This document shows positions 15,098 through 23,586 of a DNA stretch of 45,320 bases, one piece after another. This DNA comes from CAWUIH01 sp963922495 (GTDB lineage: Bacteria > Pseudomonadota > Gammaproteobacteria > Coxiellales > Coxiellaceae), in contig CAWUIH010000007.1 of the NCBI GenBank assembly GCA_963922495.1, forward strand, positions 1 through 45,320, read 5' to 3'. Numbering within the stretch: the stretch's first letter is position 1; each line of letters begins with the position of its first letter. The translations under genes were made by a program, and so were the position numbers. Under the pieces are notes generated by a model. That model did not search any database. It had not been told where the DNA came from and worked only from the letters and a program-made list of their open reading frames with translations.

Positions 15098-15528
15098 AGG
15101 GTTCAGTTAAGGTTCATTAAAAAATAAATATAAGGTTCAATTAGAGTTCATTATTAAAAATAAAAAGAGTTCAGTTAAGGTTCTAAATAGAAAGAAAAAA
15201 ACGGCAAAATAGGGTTCTAATAGAGTTCTAAATATTACCCAATGATAATAAAATATTAATAAAAAAATGTAAGGATTACTACCAGAAATTATAATTTAAA
15301 AATAAAAATTAACATAAACAATAATATAATTAGGGTTCAAATAAGGTTCATTAAATACTGGAATATTTTTTAGACATAAATAAAACAAATACCATAATAA
15401 TATAGAGTTCAATTAAGGTTCAAATAAGATAGGAATTTAGAGTTCATTTTTATATAAAAATAGAGTTCAATTAGAGTTCTATTAAATAATTGTTTAAATC
15501 ACATATAGGGTTCAACTAGAGTTCGAAA
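15098..15528. repeat. 11-bp repeat cluster B: iteron/centromere-like array upstream of parA
   Basis: Seventeen units of consensus ARRGTTCAATT, all in the same orientation, mostly as adjacent pairs. They start at 15098/15109, 15132/15143, 15166/15177, 15211/15222, 15332/15343, 15404/15415, 15439 (single), 15462/15473 and 15507/15518. Distances between pair starts are often close to multiples of 11 (34, 34, 45, 121, 23, 45). The surroundings are extremely AT-rich. This looks like an iteron origin or a parS centromere for the ParA and rep/par-like genes just downstream. Confidence 0.85.
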
Positions 15529-15794
15529 CAAAAGCCATATAAAGGGTATGCTGCCTAAAAAATACACAGGAAAAAGTTGATATCACCTTGATATCTCCTC
15601 TATATCGATAACAAGAAGAAACCTTATAATAAGTAGTAAGGTTTTGTTAACTAAAACTATTTTTCGAATACAAGGGAAGGTACTAGGATTGCTGATTCTA
15701 CCAGATATATAGCAATAAATGAGTCTATCCACTATGTAATATTAACAGTAAGCATAGTTTATGAGAATTGTTTATTTTTTTATTTAATATAAAC
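15529..15794. other. AT-rich stretch between repeats and parA promoter
   Basis: No coding frame. Very AT-rich, with short inverted elements such as TGATATCACC/TTGATATC near 15580. It could supply the DNA-unwinding element of an origin if cluster B is an iteron array. No clear DnaA box was found by eye. Confidence 0.35.
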
Positions 15795-15823
15795 TTGACT
15801 GTAACCAGTTTTAGATTTACTCT
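15795..15823 (+). promoter_or_regulatory. promoter of parA
   Basis: TTGACT (15795-15800), a 17-bp spacer and TACTCT (15818-15823), each close to the sigma-70 consensus. The predicted start is near 15830, with a leader of about 40 nt containing AAAGGA before the ATG at 15872. An ACTG-TAAC-CAGT dyad (15798-15809) overlaps the -35 and might be a ParA autoregulatory site. Confidence 0.5.
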
Positions 15824-15871
15824 TATTCTTAGGGTTTAGGAGAACCAAACTTAACTAAAGGAAACAACTAC

Positions 15872-16861
15872 ATGATTCCGAAAATGCTTGCATCAGAAGC
15901 TAGTGACTTTTTAGAACTTACATTACCTGCAATACATAAACAGCTCAAATCCAAAGAAATGGCTTACACGAAGAGTCAGAATAAGGTGTATTTTGAGCAC
16001 GAAACGGCAAAAAAGATATTTAAACTACAGTTCACTCCTTCTTGCTGGAGCTGGCAAAACCTGAAAGGCGGTGTTGGTAAAACTCACCTGTCATTTGCTA
16101 CCGCTATTCGATTAACCCTCTATGGTGCTAAGGTAGCAGTAATAGATCTAGATCAACAAGGTAACTTTACCCAAGCGTGTGGAGTTGATGCCGAAAATAG
16201 ACCAATTTTAATTGACTTAATTAGCGATCGCCTAGAAATTCGAGATTGTATGGTTCCAGTAATTAATGGGCTGGATATTTTACCTAGTAGAATAGAGAAC
16301 GCCGTACTTGATAACTTATTTGCATTAAATAGCTTACCTGTTGATAGAGAGTTAAAAAAACGCATCTTTAAACTAAAGGAAAAGTACGATTTTATTTTTA
16401 TTGATTGTCCTCCATCTTTAGGACAAGCTGTAACGGCAGCTTCTTTAGCTGCTGACTATATTGTTGTTCCTGTTGATCCAGAAAGATTCTCTTTGTCAGG
16501 CTTGAATGTAACTCTAAAGGAGTTAGAAAAAAACGTTGCCGAAAAATTTGAAACTGAATTAAACATTAAAATTCTATTAAATAAATTTGATGGTAGAACC
16601 TCTTTATCTCACAAAACTCTAGCTGCTTTATTTAATGATCCAGAATATCAAAAGAGATTATTTAAAACCTTTGTTAGAACTAGCCAAGAATTACCAAACT
16701 CTATATCAAAAGGAAAAACGATTTTTGACTCACTAAGACCTACGACAGCAAAAGAAGATATTGATCTTTTAACTCGTGAGTTTATAGAAGCAACGAGAAC
16801 AGTAAGTAGTGTAGGAGCCGCTTTAACTGAAAGCAAACAATCAACGTCAGCTACTGAATAA
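15872..16861 (+). CDS. parA: ParA-family partition ATPase with N-terminal DNA-binding region
   Basis: A 329-residue protein. Residues 1-55 look like a MerR/HTH-type DNA-binding segment (LELTLPAIHKQLKSKEM), as in type Ia ParA proteins that repress their own promoter. The deviant Walker A is KGGVGKTH (65-72), with His where a second Thr is usual. A' is VAVIDLDQQGN and Walker B is FIFIDCPPSLGQ. ParA uses ATP-dependent binding to the nucleoid to move plasmid copies apart, with a ParB-like partner bound to centromere repeats. The partner here is probably the next gene, 13 nt downstream, and the centromere could be cluster B. Confidence 0.88.
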   Translation: MIPKMLASEASDFLELTLPAIHKQLKSKEMAYTKSQNKVYFEHETAKKIFKLQFTPSCWSWQNLKGGVGKTHLSFATAIRLTLYGAKVAVIDLDQQGNFTQACGVDAENRPILIDLISDRLEIRDCMVPVINGLDILPSRIENAVLDNLFALNSLPVDRELKKRIFKLKEKYDFIFIDCPPSLGQAVTAASLAADYIVVPVDPERFSLSGLNVTLKELEKNVAEKFETELNIKILLNKFDGRTSLSHKTLAALFNDPEYQKRLFKTFVRTSQELPNSISKGKTIFDSLRPTTAKEDIDLLTREFIEATRTVSSVGAALTESKQSTSATE

Positions 16862-16874
16862 CGGAGCAACAACG

Positions 16875-18179
16875 ATGCCGCGGATAGATGATATCAAAGT
16901 TCAAGAAAAGGTTTTTAAGAAAAAAAAATACCGCAGTTGGGATGGAAACCTTTTAGAGCAACTAAAATTAACCAACTATAATGATGATAGCAGCCATATC
17001 TTATCCGAACAGAACAAAAATAAAGTAACAAAAAAAGCAAATAGTGAACAAAAATCTTCCAAAACTATTGCGTCTAATAATAAGAGATTAAGGTTCAACA
17101 AGGGTTCCAATAGAGTTCAATCAGAGTTCAATCAGAGTTCAGATAAGGTTCAACAAGAGTTCAACAAGAGTTCTAATGAGGTTCAATTAGAGCCCAACCA
17201 GGGTCCAGATGAGGTTCAAATGAACCCGAATATTGAAGTTCAATTAGGGTTCATTTCAGATAGGTTATTGGCACAAAAACTAATCAAAAAGCTAAGCGGA
17301 AATGAGAAAAAAATCTTTTTCTATGTCGTTGACATTTGCTCTGTTAAAGGCTCCCTTTCTACCGGAGAAATTATTGGGGAAACGGTAACAAATGCAATCG
17401 GCTCAACACGTAACGGTAGAGAAACAGCTATAAAAAGACTGGTAAGAAAGGGATTGTTAAAAAGGGAGAGAGGTAAAACTGGCGCAAATGGGACATTGTG
17501 CTTGCATATAAATGAATTAATAAAGACAGAAGCTCTTAACTATCTAAATATATATACATCAGAACAAGCCTTATTATCTAATAGGGTTCAACAATACGGT
17601 GATAACAGGGTTCAATTAAAGTCCAATTCAAATACATATAGTAGTAGTAATAATATAAATACTACTACTAAGAACAAAGAGCTTCCTGAAATTTGGTTAG
17701 GTATTAGCTTTGAACCGCTTAAAGAAATCGGATTTTCAATAACGCAGTTAAAACAATTATATTCTAAGAACCTTAATACACCGGAAATTACTCAAGAATC
17801 GATCAATCATTTTGCCTATGGCCTAGAAAACAACCAAAAAGTCAGAAAATACTCAGAACCACTCAATGTTTTGATGGGTGTTCTACGTAAAGGTCAAGCC
17901 TGGGTAGAACCAAATTACCAATCACCACAAGAAATAGCCCAACGCCAGTTAATTGAACGAAAAAAGGCGGAACGTGATCGCCTGAAGAAACTTGAAGAGG
18001 ACGCATACAGGTTAGCTTTGGAAGAATGGCAGGAGACGTTGACAACTCAGCAGCTGGAAGAGATTGCACCGCCTAGAAAGGGCAGAGGGGATCTAATGCC
18101 TCAGCATGTCAAGGTAAGCATGTATTTTAGAGAAAACGTATGGCCGGACCTTAAAAAGAATTACTTGGTAGAGTCGTGA
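16875..18179 (+). CDS. putative replication/partition DNA-binding protein with repeat-encoded linker
   Basis: A 434-residue protein. Its ribosome site GGAG lies just after the parA stop. Residues 1-70 are basic and polar. Residues about 73-118 are a degenerate 11-residue repeat (VQSEFNQSSDK, VQQEFNKSSNE, VQLEPNQGPDE) encoded by a tandem 11-bp DNA repeat. Residues about 128-215 look like a winged helix (GNEKKIFFYVVDICSVKG; GRETAIKRLVRKGLLKRERG). The C-terminal part has PLNVLMGVLRKGQAWVEP, then a long charged helix (IERKKAERDRLKKLEEDAY) and a final YFRENVWP. Position after parA and the binding-site-like repeats suggest a ParB analogue or a replication initiator. I do not recognise a named family, so the function is inferred from context only. 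Confidence 0.6.
   Translation: MPRIDDIKVQEKVFKKKKYRSWDGNLLEQLKLTNYNDDSSHILSEQNKNKVTKKANSEQKSSKTIASNNKRLRFNKGSNRVQSEFNQSSDKVQQEFNKSSNEVQLEPNQGPDEVQMNPNIEVQLGFISDRLLAQKLIKKLSGNEKKIFFYVVDICSVKGSLSTGEIIGETVTNAIGSTRNGRETAIKRLVRKGLLKRERGKTGANGTLCLHINELIKTEALNYLNIYTSEQALLSNRVQQYGDNRVQLKSNSNTYSSSNNINTTTKNKELPEIWLGISFEPLKEIGFSITQLKQLYSKNLNTPEITQESINHFAYGLENNQKVRKYSEPLNVLMGVLRKGQAWVEPNYQSPQEIAQRQLIERKKAERDRLKKLEEDAYRLALEEWQETLTTQQLEEIAPPRKGRGDLMPQHVKVSMYFRENVWPDLKKNYLVES
17090..17256. repeat. 11-bp repeat cluster C inside a coding sequence
   Basis: Twelve units run without a gap from 17090 to 17221, all of the ARRGTTCAATT type. One degenerate stretch (17222-17234) and two more units (17235 and 17246) follow. 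Since 33 bp is three units, the reading frame turns them into an 11-residue peptide repeat. Three further units occur in the same gene at 17583, 17607 and 17618. The same consensus forms the non-coding clusters A and B. Confidence 0.9.
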
Positions 18180-18232
18180 AGCGTTTCATAATTAGGGAAT
18201 GATTATTTTTTGCATACAGGAGCAAACCATAA

Positions 18233-19387
18233 TTGAAAATTATAAAAAAATATATAACAATTTTTATCATCTTGGTTATTTTTTCTTCAAGCTATGCCAA
18301 TGCTAACGATAATAGCACTATAAAAGTGGCATTAGTTGACCAGTTGATGAGTCAAAAGCTTTCATCAATTGATTATGCAAATGATTATATGAAAGGGATC
18401 AAAACCGCAATCATAGCCGCTGACAAAAATTTTCATATCCAAGTTGCATTAAAACGTTTTTCATATAGAAAAGGTTATTTAGGGCCCATCACCATTATTG
18501 ACAAAGTAAATTCATGGAATCCCGATTTTATAATTGGTCCAAGATCGTCTACCAAGTTTCTTTTACTTGAACCATTTTTCAAAAAAATCCTTGTTGTGTC
18601 TCCAATTGCTACAGCAAATAGAGTCTACAACATGCCAAAAAACTTCTATTCTATGAGCTTACCTGACAGTTACATGGCTAAGTCAATGGTTACTTTTGCA
18701 CTTAAGAATTTTCCTAAGAGCAAGGGAACAATTATTTTAGATGCAGCAGATTGTATAAGTTGTCATAATGTTGCTCATCATATTTTCCAATATTACAAAT
18801 CGCATGCTTACAAGAAGAAGGTGATATCCCGTAGCTTTATTGGAAATAATGTCGAAACCATCAATATTAAACAGTTAGTTAAAGGATGGAAACCAGGTTA
18901 TCTGATTTGCTCTCCAAATATTTCCTATGTGTCTGGTGTCCTAGTATCACGAGTAACAGACTTTCTGGATCGAGAGGGCTTGGTTTTCTTGGGTGGTGAT
19001 GAATGGGGCAAACATGAAGTTGGTTTTATTGGCCAGCTAAAAACAAAGTATCCATTTGTTGCATATCATTTACAGGATTGGTCTTTAAATCACGGTGGGA
19101 AGGATCTTGAAGTATTCAACAAAACGTATACTAAAGTTTTTAAGGTAAAAGCTACAGATCCAATTTCTTATGCTTCTTTCCACGGGCTTTACTCGGTATT
19201 ATCTGTGCTTAATGCAAAAACGCTTCTTTCCAAAAGTAACAAGCGAGAGTATATTTTAAGGCAGTTTCAGTCTTACATCAGTAAACATAATAATGCTTTT
19301 AGGCAAGTTTATTATGTTTTTTATAAATGGAATCATCAGTCAAATAAAGATGTGGTGGTTGCTGTTATGAAGGCGAGGTCATTATGA
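18233..19387 (+). CDS. periplasmic binding protein, type-1 fold (LivJ-like), with CXXCH motif
   Basis: A 384-residue exported protein that begins at TTG, supported by AGGAG ten bases upstream. The signal peptide covers about 1-24 (hydrophobic core IFIILVIFSSSYA). The body alternates strands and helices as in branched-chain amino-acid-type binding proteins (TIKVALVDQ; PDFIIGPRSS; ILVVSPIATANRVYNMPKNF). Residues 174-178 read CISCH, a canonical c-type haem attachment motif in a periplasmic protein; this may be chance. No transporter genes accompany it, so it probably senses a ligand for the neighbouring kinases, as LuxP does for LuxQ. It is the first gene of a six-gene overlapping operon and overlaps the SDR gene by four bases. 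Confidence 0.72.
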   Translation: MKIIKKYITIFIILVIFSSSYANANDNSTIKVALVDQLMSQKLSSIDYANDYMKGIKTAIIAADKNFHIQVALKRFSYRKGYLGPITIIDKVNSWNPDFIIGPRSSTKFLLLEPFFKKILVVSPIATANRVYNMPKNFYSMSLPDSYMAKSMVTFALKNFPKSKGTIILDAADCISCHNVAHHIFQYYKSHAYKKKVISRSFIGNNVETINIKQLVKGWKPGYLICSPNISYVSGVLVSRVTDFLDREGLVFLGGDEWGKHEVGFIGQLKTKYPFVAYHLQDWSLNHGGKDLEVFNKTYTKVFKVKATDPISYASFHGLYSVLSVLNAKTLLSKSNKREYILRQFQSYISKHNNAFRQVYYVFYKWNHQSNKDVVVAVMKARSL

Positions 19388-20145
19388 AAAGATGCCTTAT
19401 TACCTGTGCAACGAGTGAAGTCGGTCAGGCTATAGCGCTGTATTTGGTAGATAAGTATGATGAGTTAATTATTATTGGGAGAAACTCTGATAAGCTTGAC
19501 AAAATTGAGAATGATTTAAAGGCTTTATCAAAATCAACTATACGGTGTATTCAGCTAGATTTCCTAGAAAAACAAAAAATCTATGATGCAGTTGATGAAA
19601 TACAAGAAGACTTGGATGCTATTGTTATGTTATTGCCGAAAATCCCAGCAAGTTCCACCATTAAAGTCTCAGATAAAAAGTGGGAAGAATTGTTTCGTTT
19701 AACTTTCATTCGACCATTACTGTTATTGGAATTGCTGATCCCAGGTCTTAAGAAGCCAAAGCGCTCAAAAGTGGTTTTGATGTCAGGGATTACATCAAAA
19801 CAATATTTAGGCAATTATTCAATTAATGGGCCTATCAGAGCTGCATGGATTGCCCAAATGAAGGCAATGTCACAAGAATATGGTCAGTTTGGAATTCACT
19901 TCAATACGCTATCATTTGGTGGAATTATGACCCCATCTTTCACTGAAAAAATAAAAAGAGAAGCAGAAGATAAGGGCCTAGAGTTGGAAGCAGTATTAAT
20001 GTCACGATACACCAATGTGCCATTAAAAAAATACGCCTCAATGGAGGATGTCTGTCATTCTATTGAAGGTATGTTATCAAGCATGTCAGACCATATAACA
20101 GGACAAAACATTATATGTGACGGTGGTTTTGTTAGGTGTTACTGA
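19384..20145 (+). CDS. SDR-family oxidoreductase-like protein lacking the catalytic lysine
   Basis: 253 residues with a Rossmann start (CLITCATSEVGQAIALYL), where the glycine-rich loop TCATSEVG is a variant of TGxxxGxG. The core is SDR-like: DFLEKQKIYDAVDEI, VVLMSGITSK (Ser134), NYSING (Tyr145) and the ending ITGQNIICDGGF. The lysine of YxxxK is replaced by glycine (Gly149), so ordinary dehydrogenase chemistry is doubtful. It may be a non-classical SDR or a sensor of NAD(P) or a ligand. It is translationally coupled to the binding-protein gene (ATGA) and lies five bases before the kinase start. Its place in a signalling operon suggests making or modifying a small molecule. Confidence 0.75.
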   Translation: MKRCLITCATSEVGQAIALYLVDKYDELIIIGRNSDKLDKIENDLKALSKSTIRCIQLDFLEKQKIYDAVDEIQEDLDAIVMLLPKIPASSTIKVSDKKWEELFRLTFIRPLLLLELLIPGLKKPKRSKVVLMSGITSKQYLGNYSINGPIRAAWIAQMKAMSQEYGQFGIHFNTLSFGGIMTPSFTEKIKREAEDKGLELEAVLMSRYTNVPLKKYASMEDVCHSIEGMLSSMSDHITGQNIICDGGFVRCY

Positions 20146-20149
20146 TGCT

Positions 20150-22231
20150 ATGAAACATAATATAAGGAAATATGCTTTAAAAGACTTGGTTAGGAAAGAA
20201 ATTGGTTTTCGAATTATACTGTGTGTGGCGCTACTTTTCTTATGGATATCTGCTTCTTTAGGATATAGTATCTACGGGCAGATAAAAAGGCTAAAAGAAC
20301 AATTAGACACATCGTCTAAAGAAATAACTAGTTTTGTTATTAGTCAAAGACTAGTTTACAATCCAACCGCAATTCAACTATTTGTCAAAGAATATAATGA
20401 TACTCACAAAGCTATTTATCTTAAAGTTTTTAATAAAAATACCAGCGTTGACCAGAAAAAATTAGCGTATTGCTTTCCTTTTGGTTGGTTGTATATGGCT
20501 CCTCTGGTAAAACTCAATGAGCAATTTGGGTATTTTACCATTTCCGGATCGTACTTAAATAACCAGTATATTGTTGGCACAGTTTTAACAAATACTGAAT
20601 TTGCTTTGGTTTTTATGCTGATTATGATGATTGTTCTATTGCCTCTCATCAAAAAGATACCTAATAAAATATTTATTGATCCAGTAGAAAAGCTAATTAA
20701 AGCGGTGCACCGAGAAATTACAAAAGGCAGTGTGAGTGAAAGCTTTTATGAAGCTATTGAGATACAATCACTTAAAAATGATATTGATAAACTACTGGTA
20801 GAAATCGAAGAAAAAACTAAGGTAAAGACACATATTAATGTAGCAAGACAAATTGCACATGATATGCGATCGCCAATCGCTGCGATAAAAACAGCCATTT
20901 CTAGCATGTCCGATATCCAAGAAAGCAAGAGGATAATGATTAGGAAAGCTTCTACTAGATTAAACGACCTTGCAAACAACTTATTATTGTATGAAAGGGA
21001 AGCTAAAAATAATGCAACCCATAGTGAAGTGGATAAATGTGAATACTTCCCTGAACTTCTTTTTGTGGTTATAGATAGTATTTTGTCAGAGAAACGTTAT
21101 GAATATAGTGGGCGTAACATTGAGTTCAAATATAGATTGTTTGGTTGCACTTACCAAGCTTTCGCTAACATCAGTTTAACCATATTCGGAAGAATTATTT
21201 CCAATCTTATTAATAATTCCGTTGAATCTATTGCGGATATTGGGAAAGTGACATTGACTTTGAGTAGCGATAATATATCCCATAAAATAATCATAGAAGA
21301 TGATGGTAAAGGTATCCCTGAGGACCTAGTTAATGAAGTTACTAAAAAAGGATTTAGTTATGAAAAAGAAAGTGGATTTGGGATGGGATTGTCTTATGCT
21401 AATGCTCAGATTAAGAAAATGCAAGGTAGTATGGAAATTGAATCTGAGTTGAATATTGGAACAAGAGTAAAGTTAAATCTTCCAAAGGCTTCAATACCAA
21501 GTTGGTTTTGTCAAGGGATGAGGTTGAAAAAAAATAATGTTGTAGCCGTTTTAGATGATGATGAATCAATACATGCCACATGGAAAGAGAGGATGGCAAA
21601 GTTCCCAAGTATAAAAATAATAGATTTTTTTAGTGCTCATGAATTTTTTAGATCTGTAAATTTAGGCCGACTAAAAATCGATTTATTACTTACTGATTAT
21701 GAATTACTGGGAAGTTATAAAAATGGGTTAGATATCATTGAAGAGTTTTCAAAACAGAAAAAAGCTATATTAGTGACAAGTTGCCATGAAGACAAAAGAA
21801 TCAGAGATGAATGCATAAGAATAAAGGCTAAAATCATTCCGAAACAATGCGTTCATCATATTCCTATTAGCATCGTTGATTTTGAAGAAAACAACGATAA
21901 ATATGTTTTTATTGATAATGATGAACTCACGAGGGAGGTTTGGATTTTAGCAGCAAATGAAGCTAATAAAGATCTTACGGTTTTTTCTTCTTCTGAAGAA
22001 TTTAATGAAAATCGATCAGAGTTCGATTCCAATACAACCATATATATTGACTCTGATTTATCATCGGGTATGCGTGGTGAAGAGTATGCAAGAAAACTAT
22101 TTCATGAAGGGTTCACAAAAATATATCTAACCACAGGGTTCCCCAGGAATGAATTTACTAATATGGATTGGATTGTAGATGTGATTGGTAAAGAACCTCC
22201 ATTTTATACTGAAGATTTGGCTAATGGTTGA
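20150..22231 (+). CDS. membrane hybrid histidine kinase with two receiver domains
   Basis: 693 residues from the ATG at 20150, placed five bases after the SDR stop. Membrane segments at about 20-41 and 150-168 enclose a periplasmic domain of roughly 108 residues. The phospho-acceptor is His237 (IAHDMRSPIAAI). The ATPase domain has NSVES, EDDGKGIP and GFGMGLSYANAQIKKM. Two receivers follow. The first has VLDDDESIHATW, Asp516 in LLTDYEL and a lysine in IIPKQ. The second has FIDNDELTREVW, Asp634 in YIDSDLSS and IGKEPP. Both keep the acidic pocket, Asp and Lys. No Hpt domain is visible. The likely input is the adjacent periplasmic binding protein and the likely output the LuxR-type regulator. Confidence 0.85.
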   Translation: MKHNIRKYALKDLVRKEIGFRIILCVALLFLWISASLGYSIYGQIKRLKEQLDTSSKEITSFVISQRLVYNPTAIQLFVKEYNDTHKAIYLKVFNKNTSVDQKKLAYCFPFGWLYMAPLVKLNEQFGYFTISGSYLNNQYIVGTVLTNTEFALVFMLIMMIVLLPLIKKIPNKIFIDPVEKLIKAVHREITKGSVSESFYEAIEIQSLKNDIDKLLVEIEEKTKVKTHINVARQIAHDMRSPIAAIKTAISSMSDIQESKRIMIRKASTRLNDLANNLLLYEREAKNNATHSEVDKCEYFPELLFVVIDSILSEKRYEYSGRNIEFKYRLFGCTYQAFANISLTIFGRIISNLINNSVESIADIGKVTLTLSSDNISHKIIIEDDGKGIPEDLVNEVTKKGFSYEKESGFGMGLSYANAQIKKMQGSMEIESELNIGTRVKLNLPKASIPSWFCQGMRLKKNNVVAVLDDDESIHATWKERMAKFPSIKIIDFFSAHEFFRSVNLGRLKIDLLLTDYELLGSYKNGLDIIEEFSKQKKAILVTSCHEDKRIRDECIRIKAKIIPKQCVHHIPISIVDFEENNDKYVFIDNDELTREVWILAANEANKDLTVFSSSEEFNENRSEFDSNTTIYIDSDLSSGMRGEEYARKLFHEGFTKIYLTTGFPRNEFTNMDWIVDVIGKEPPFYTEDLANG

Positions 22232-22958
22232 TAAAAACAAACAAAGAACCATACTCTGTTATGGCGATTCGAATACATGGGGGCTTATTGCTGAAAGTGC
22301 GGATTATGAAACAATGACTATTAAGCGTTACCCAAGAAGTGTACGTTGGCCTGGATTACTACAAACACTGATGGGTGATAGATATTACGTTGTTGAAGAA
22401 GGTCTTAATGGGAGAACAACCAATCTTGATTATCACGTTCAACCGGATAGAAACGGAAAAACTTATCTCCCAGCCTGCTTATATTCACATGCACCTATTG
22501 ATTTGGTGGTGATTTTATTAGGAGGTAATGACCTAAAATCTTATTTCAATAGAAGTGCTGATGATATTTGCCAAGGGATTTTAGATTTAATTGATCTTAT
22601 CCAGTCTACAACCTATGGTCCAAATATGAAAGAGGCACCCAAAATATTAATTGTATCTCAACCAATTCCATTAGTAATATGTGAAGAGTTTAGAGATTAT
22701 AATGGTAACCTGGTTTTTAAAGATGCCATTAGGAGAGCTGAATTAATGGTGAGATTATACTCGAAACTCTCTAGGGAAAAAGACTGTTTCTTTTTGGACA
22801 TATCATCTGATGTGAGACCAACAGATATTGATGGTATGCATTTAGATGAGAACGGTCATAAAAAACTCGCTTTGTTAGTTCAAAAAAAAATTGATGATAT
22901 TTTTCTTAGTGAATTATATATCCAGGAGGTTAATAATGCATGGTCATCCAGATACTAA
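22224..22958 (+). CDS. SGNH hydrolase / arylesterase-acyltransferase (MsAcT-like)
   Basis: 244 residues from the ATG at 22224, which overlaps the kinase stop by eight bases. The nucleophile lies in CYGDSNTWG (Ser16), followed by RYPRSVRWPGLLQ, EEGLNGRTTN, LPACLYSHAPIDLVVILLGGND and DGMHLDENGH (Asp203, His206). This block order matches the mycobacterial acyltransferase/esterase MsAcT and related arylesterases. It has no signal peptide, so it acts in the cytoplasm. It could transfer or remove an acyl or acetyl group on the operon's signal molecule. That role is inference; the family and intact triad are visible. It overlaps the response regulator by 23 nt. Confidence 0.85.
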   Translation: MVDKNKQRTILCYGDSNTWGLIAESADYETMTIKRYPRSVRWPGLLQTLMGDRYYVVEEGLNGRTTNLDYHVQPDRNGKTYLPACLYSHAPIDLVVILLGGNDLKSYFNRSADDICQGILDLIDLIQSTTYGPNMKEAPKILIVSQPIPLVICEEFRDYNGNLVFKDAIRRAELMVRLYSKLSREKDCFFLDISSDVRPTDIDGMHLDENGHKKLALLVQKKIDDIFLSELYIQEVNNAWSSRY

Positions 22959-23583
22959 AATTAGAATTGGTATTATAGAGGATAGTGAGATACATGCGGA
23001 ATGGCTTAACGAGCAGCTCTGTGAGCAAGAAAAATTTTCAGTTTTATCAATAGACCATCTTGGGCGATTAGGCATTGATTCTGCTAAGTTACACCAGCCA
23101 AATCTCGTGCTTCTTGATTTTCAACTACCAGATATCACTGGGATTGAAGTTGCAAGGAGAATAAAAGCATACTCCACAGATATTAAAACATTTGCTTTAA
23201 CCTCACACACAGAAACAGCAATAATAGAGAGGATTATTGCAGATAAAAATATAGATGCTATTGCTATTAAAGGCTCAGATTATTTTGAAAGTACTCTTTT
23301 GACATCGATAAAATGCGTTGCTCGGGGAGGATCGTTTATTGATCCTTCGTTACTTAAAGCCGTACGAAATTCTGGAAAACTAAAGGGATTGGCACAACTC
23401 ACTAAGAGGGAATTTGAAGTTTTTATACAAACGAGCGTTGGGAAGAATGATCAAGAAATTGCTAGTGATCTATACGTTGATATGAACCACGTTAAGAACT
23501 TAAAATCAAGAATATCTAAAAAAATTCGAAACGATAGCCTTGATACCTTATTATCTAAGTTGATTCAAAATGCTGTGGCTTGA
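22936..23583 (+). CDS. LuxR/NarL-type response regulator
   Basis: 215 residues. The start at 22936 has an excellent ribosome site (AGGAGG). The receiver covers about 8-125 (IGIIEDSEIHAEW; phospho-acceptor Asp61 in LLDFQLPD; Lys in IAIKGSD). A C-terminal GerE-type helix-turn-helix follows at about 150-210 (LTKREFEVFIQTSVGKNDQE, ASDLYVDMNHVKNLKSRISK). The receiver shares an unusual IHAxW motif with the first receiver of the hybrid kinase, hinting at common ancestry. It is the only DNA-binding output of the operon. Its targets are unknown, but the operon itself or the trb genes downstream are natural candidates. Confidence 0.88.
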   Translation: MHGHPDTKIRIGIIEDSEIHAEWLNEQLCEQEKFSVLSIDHLGRLGIDSAKLHQPNLVLLDFQLPDITGIEVARRIKAYSTDIKTFALTSHTETAIIERIIADKNIDAIAIKGSDYFESTLLTSIKCVARGGSFIDPSLLKAVRNSGKLKGLAQLTKREFEVFIQTSVGKNDQEIASDLYVDMNHVKNLKSRISKKIRNDSLDTLLSKLIQNAVA

Positions 23584-23586
23584 TGC

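Noticed and set aside
15098..15528. CRISPR array
   Set aside because: Units are only 11 bp, often directly adjacent, with irregular spacers and no cas genes; they fit iterons or centromere sites.
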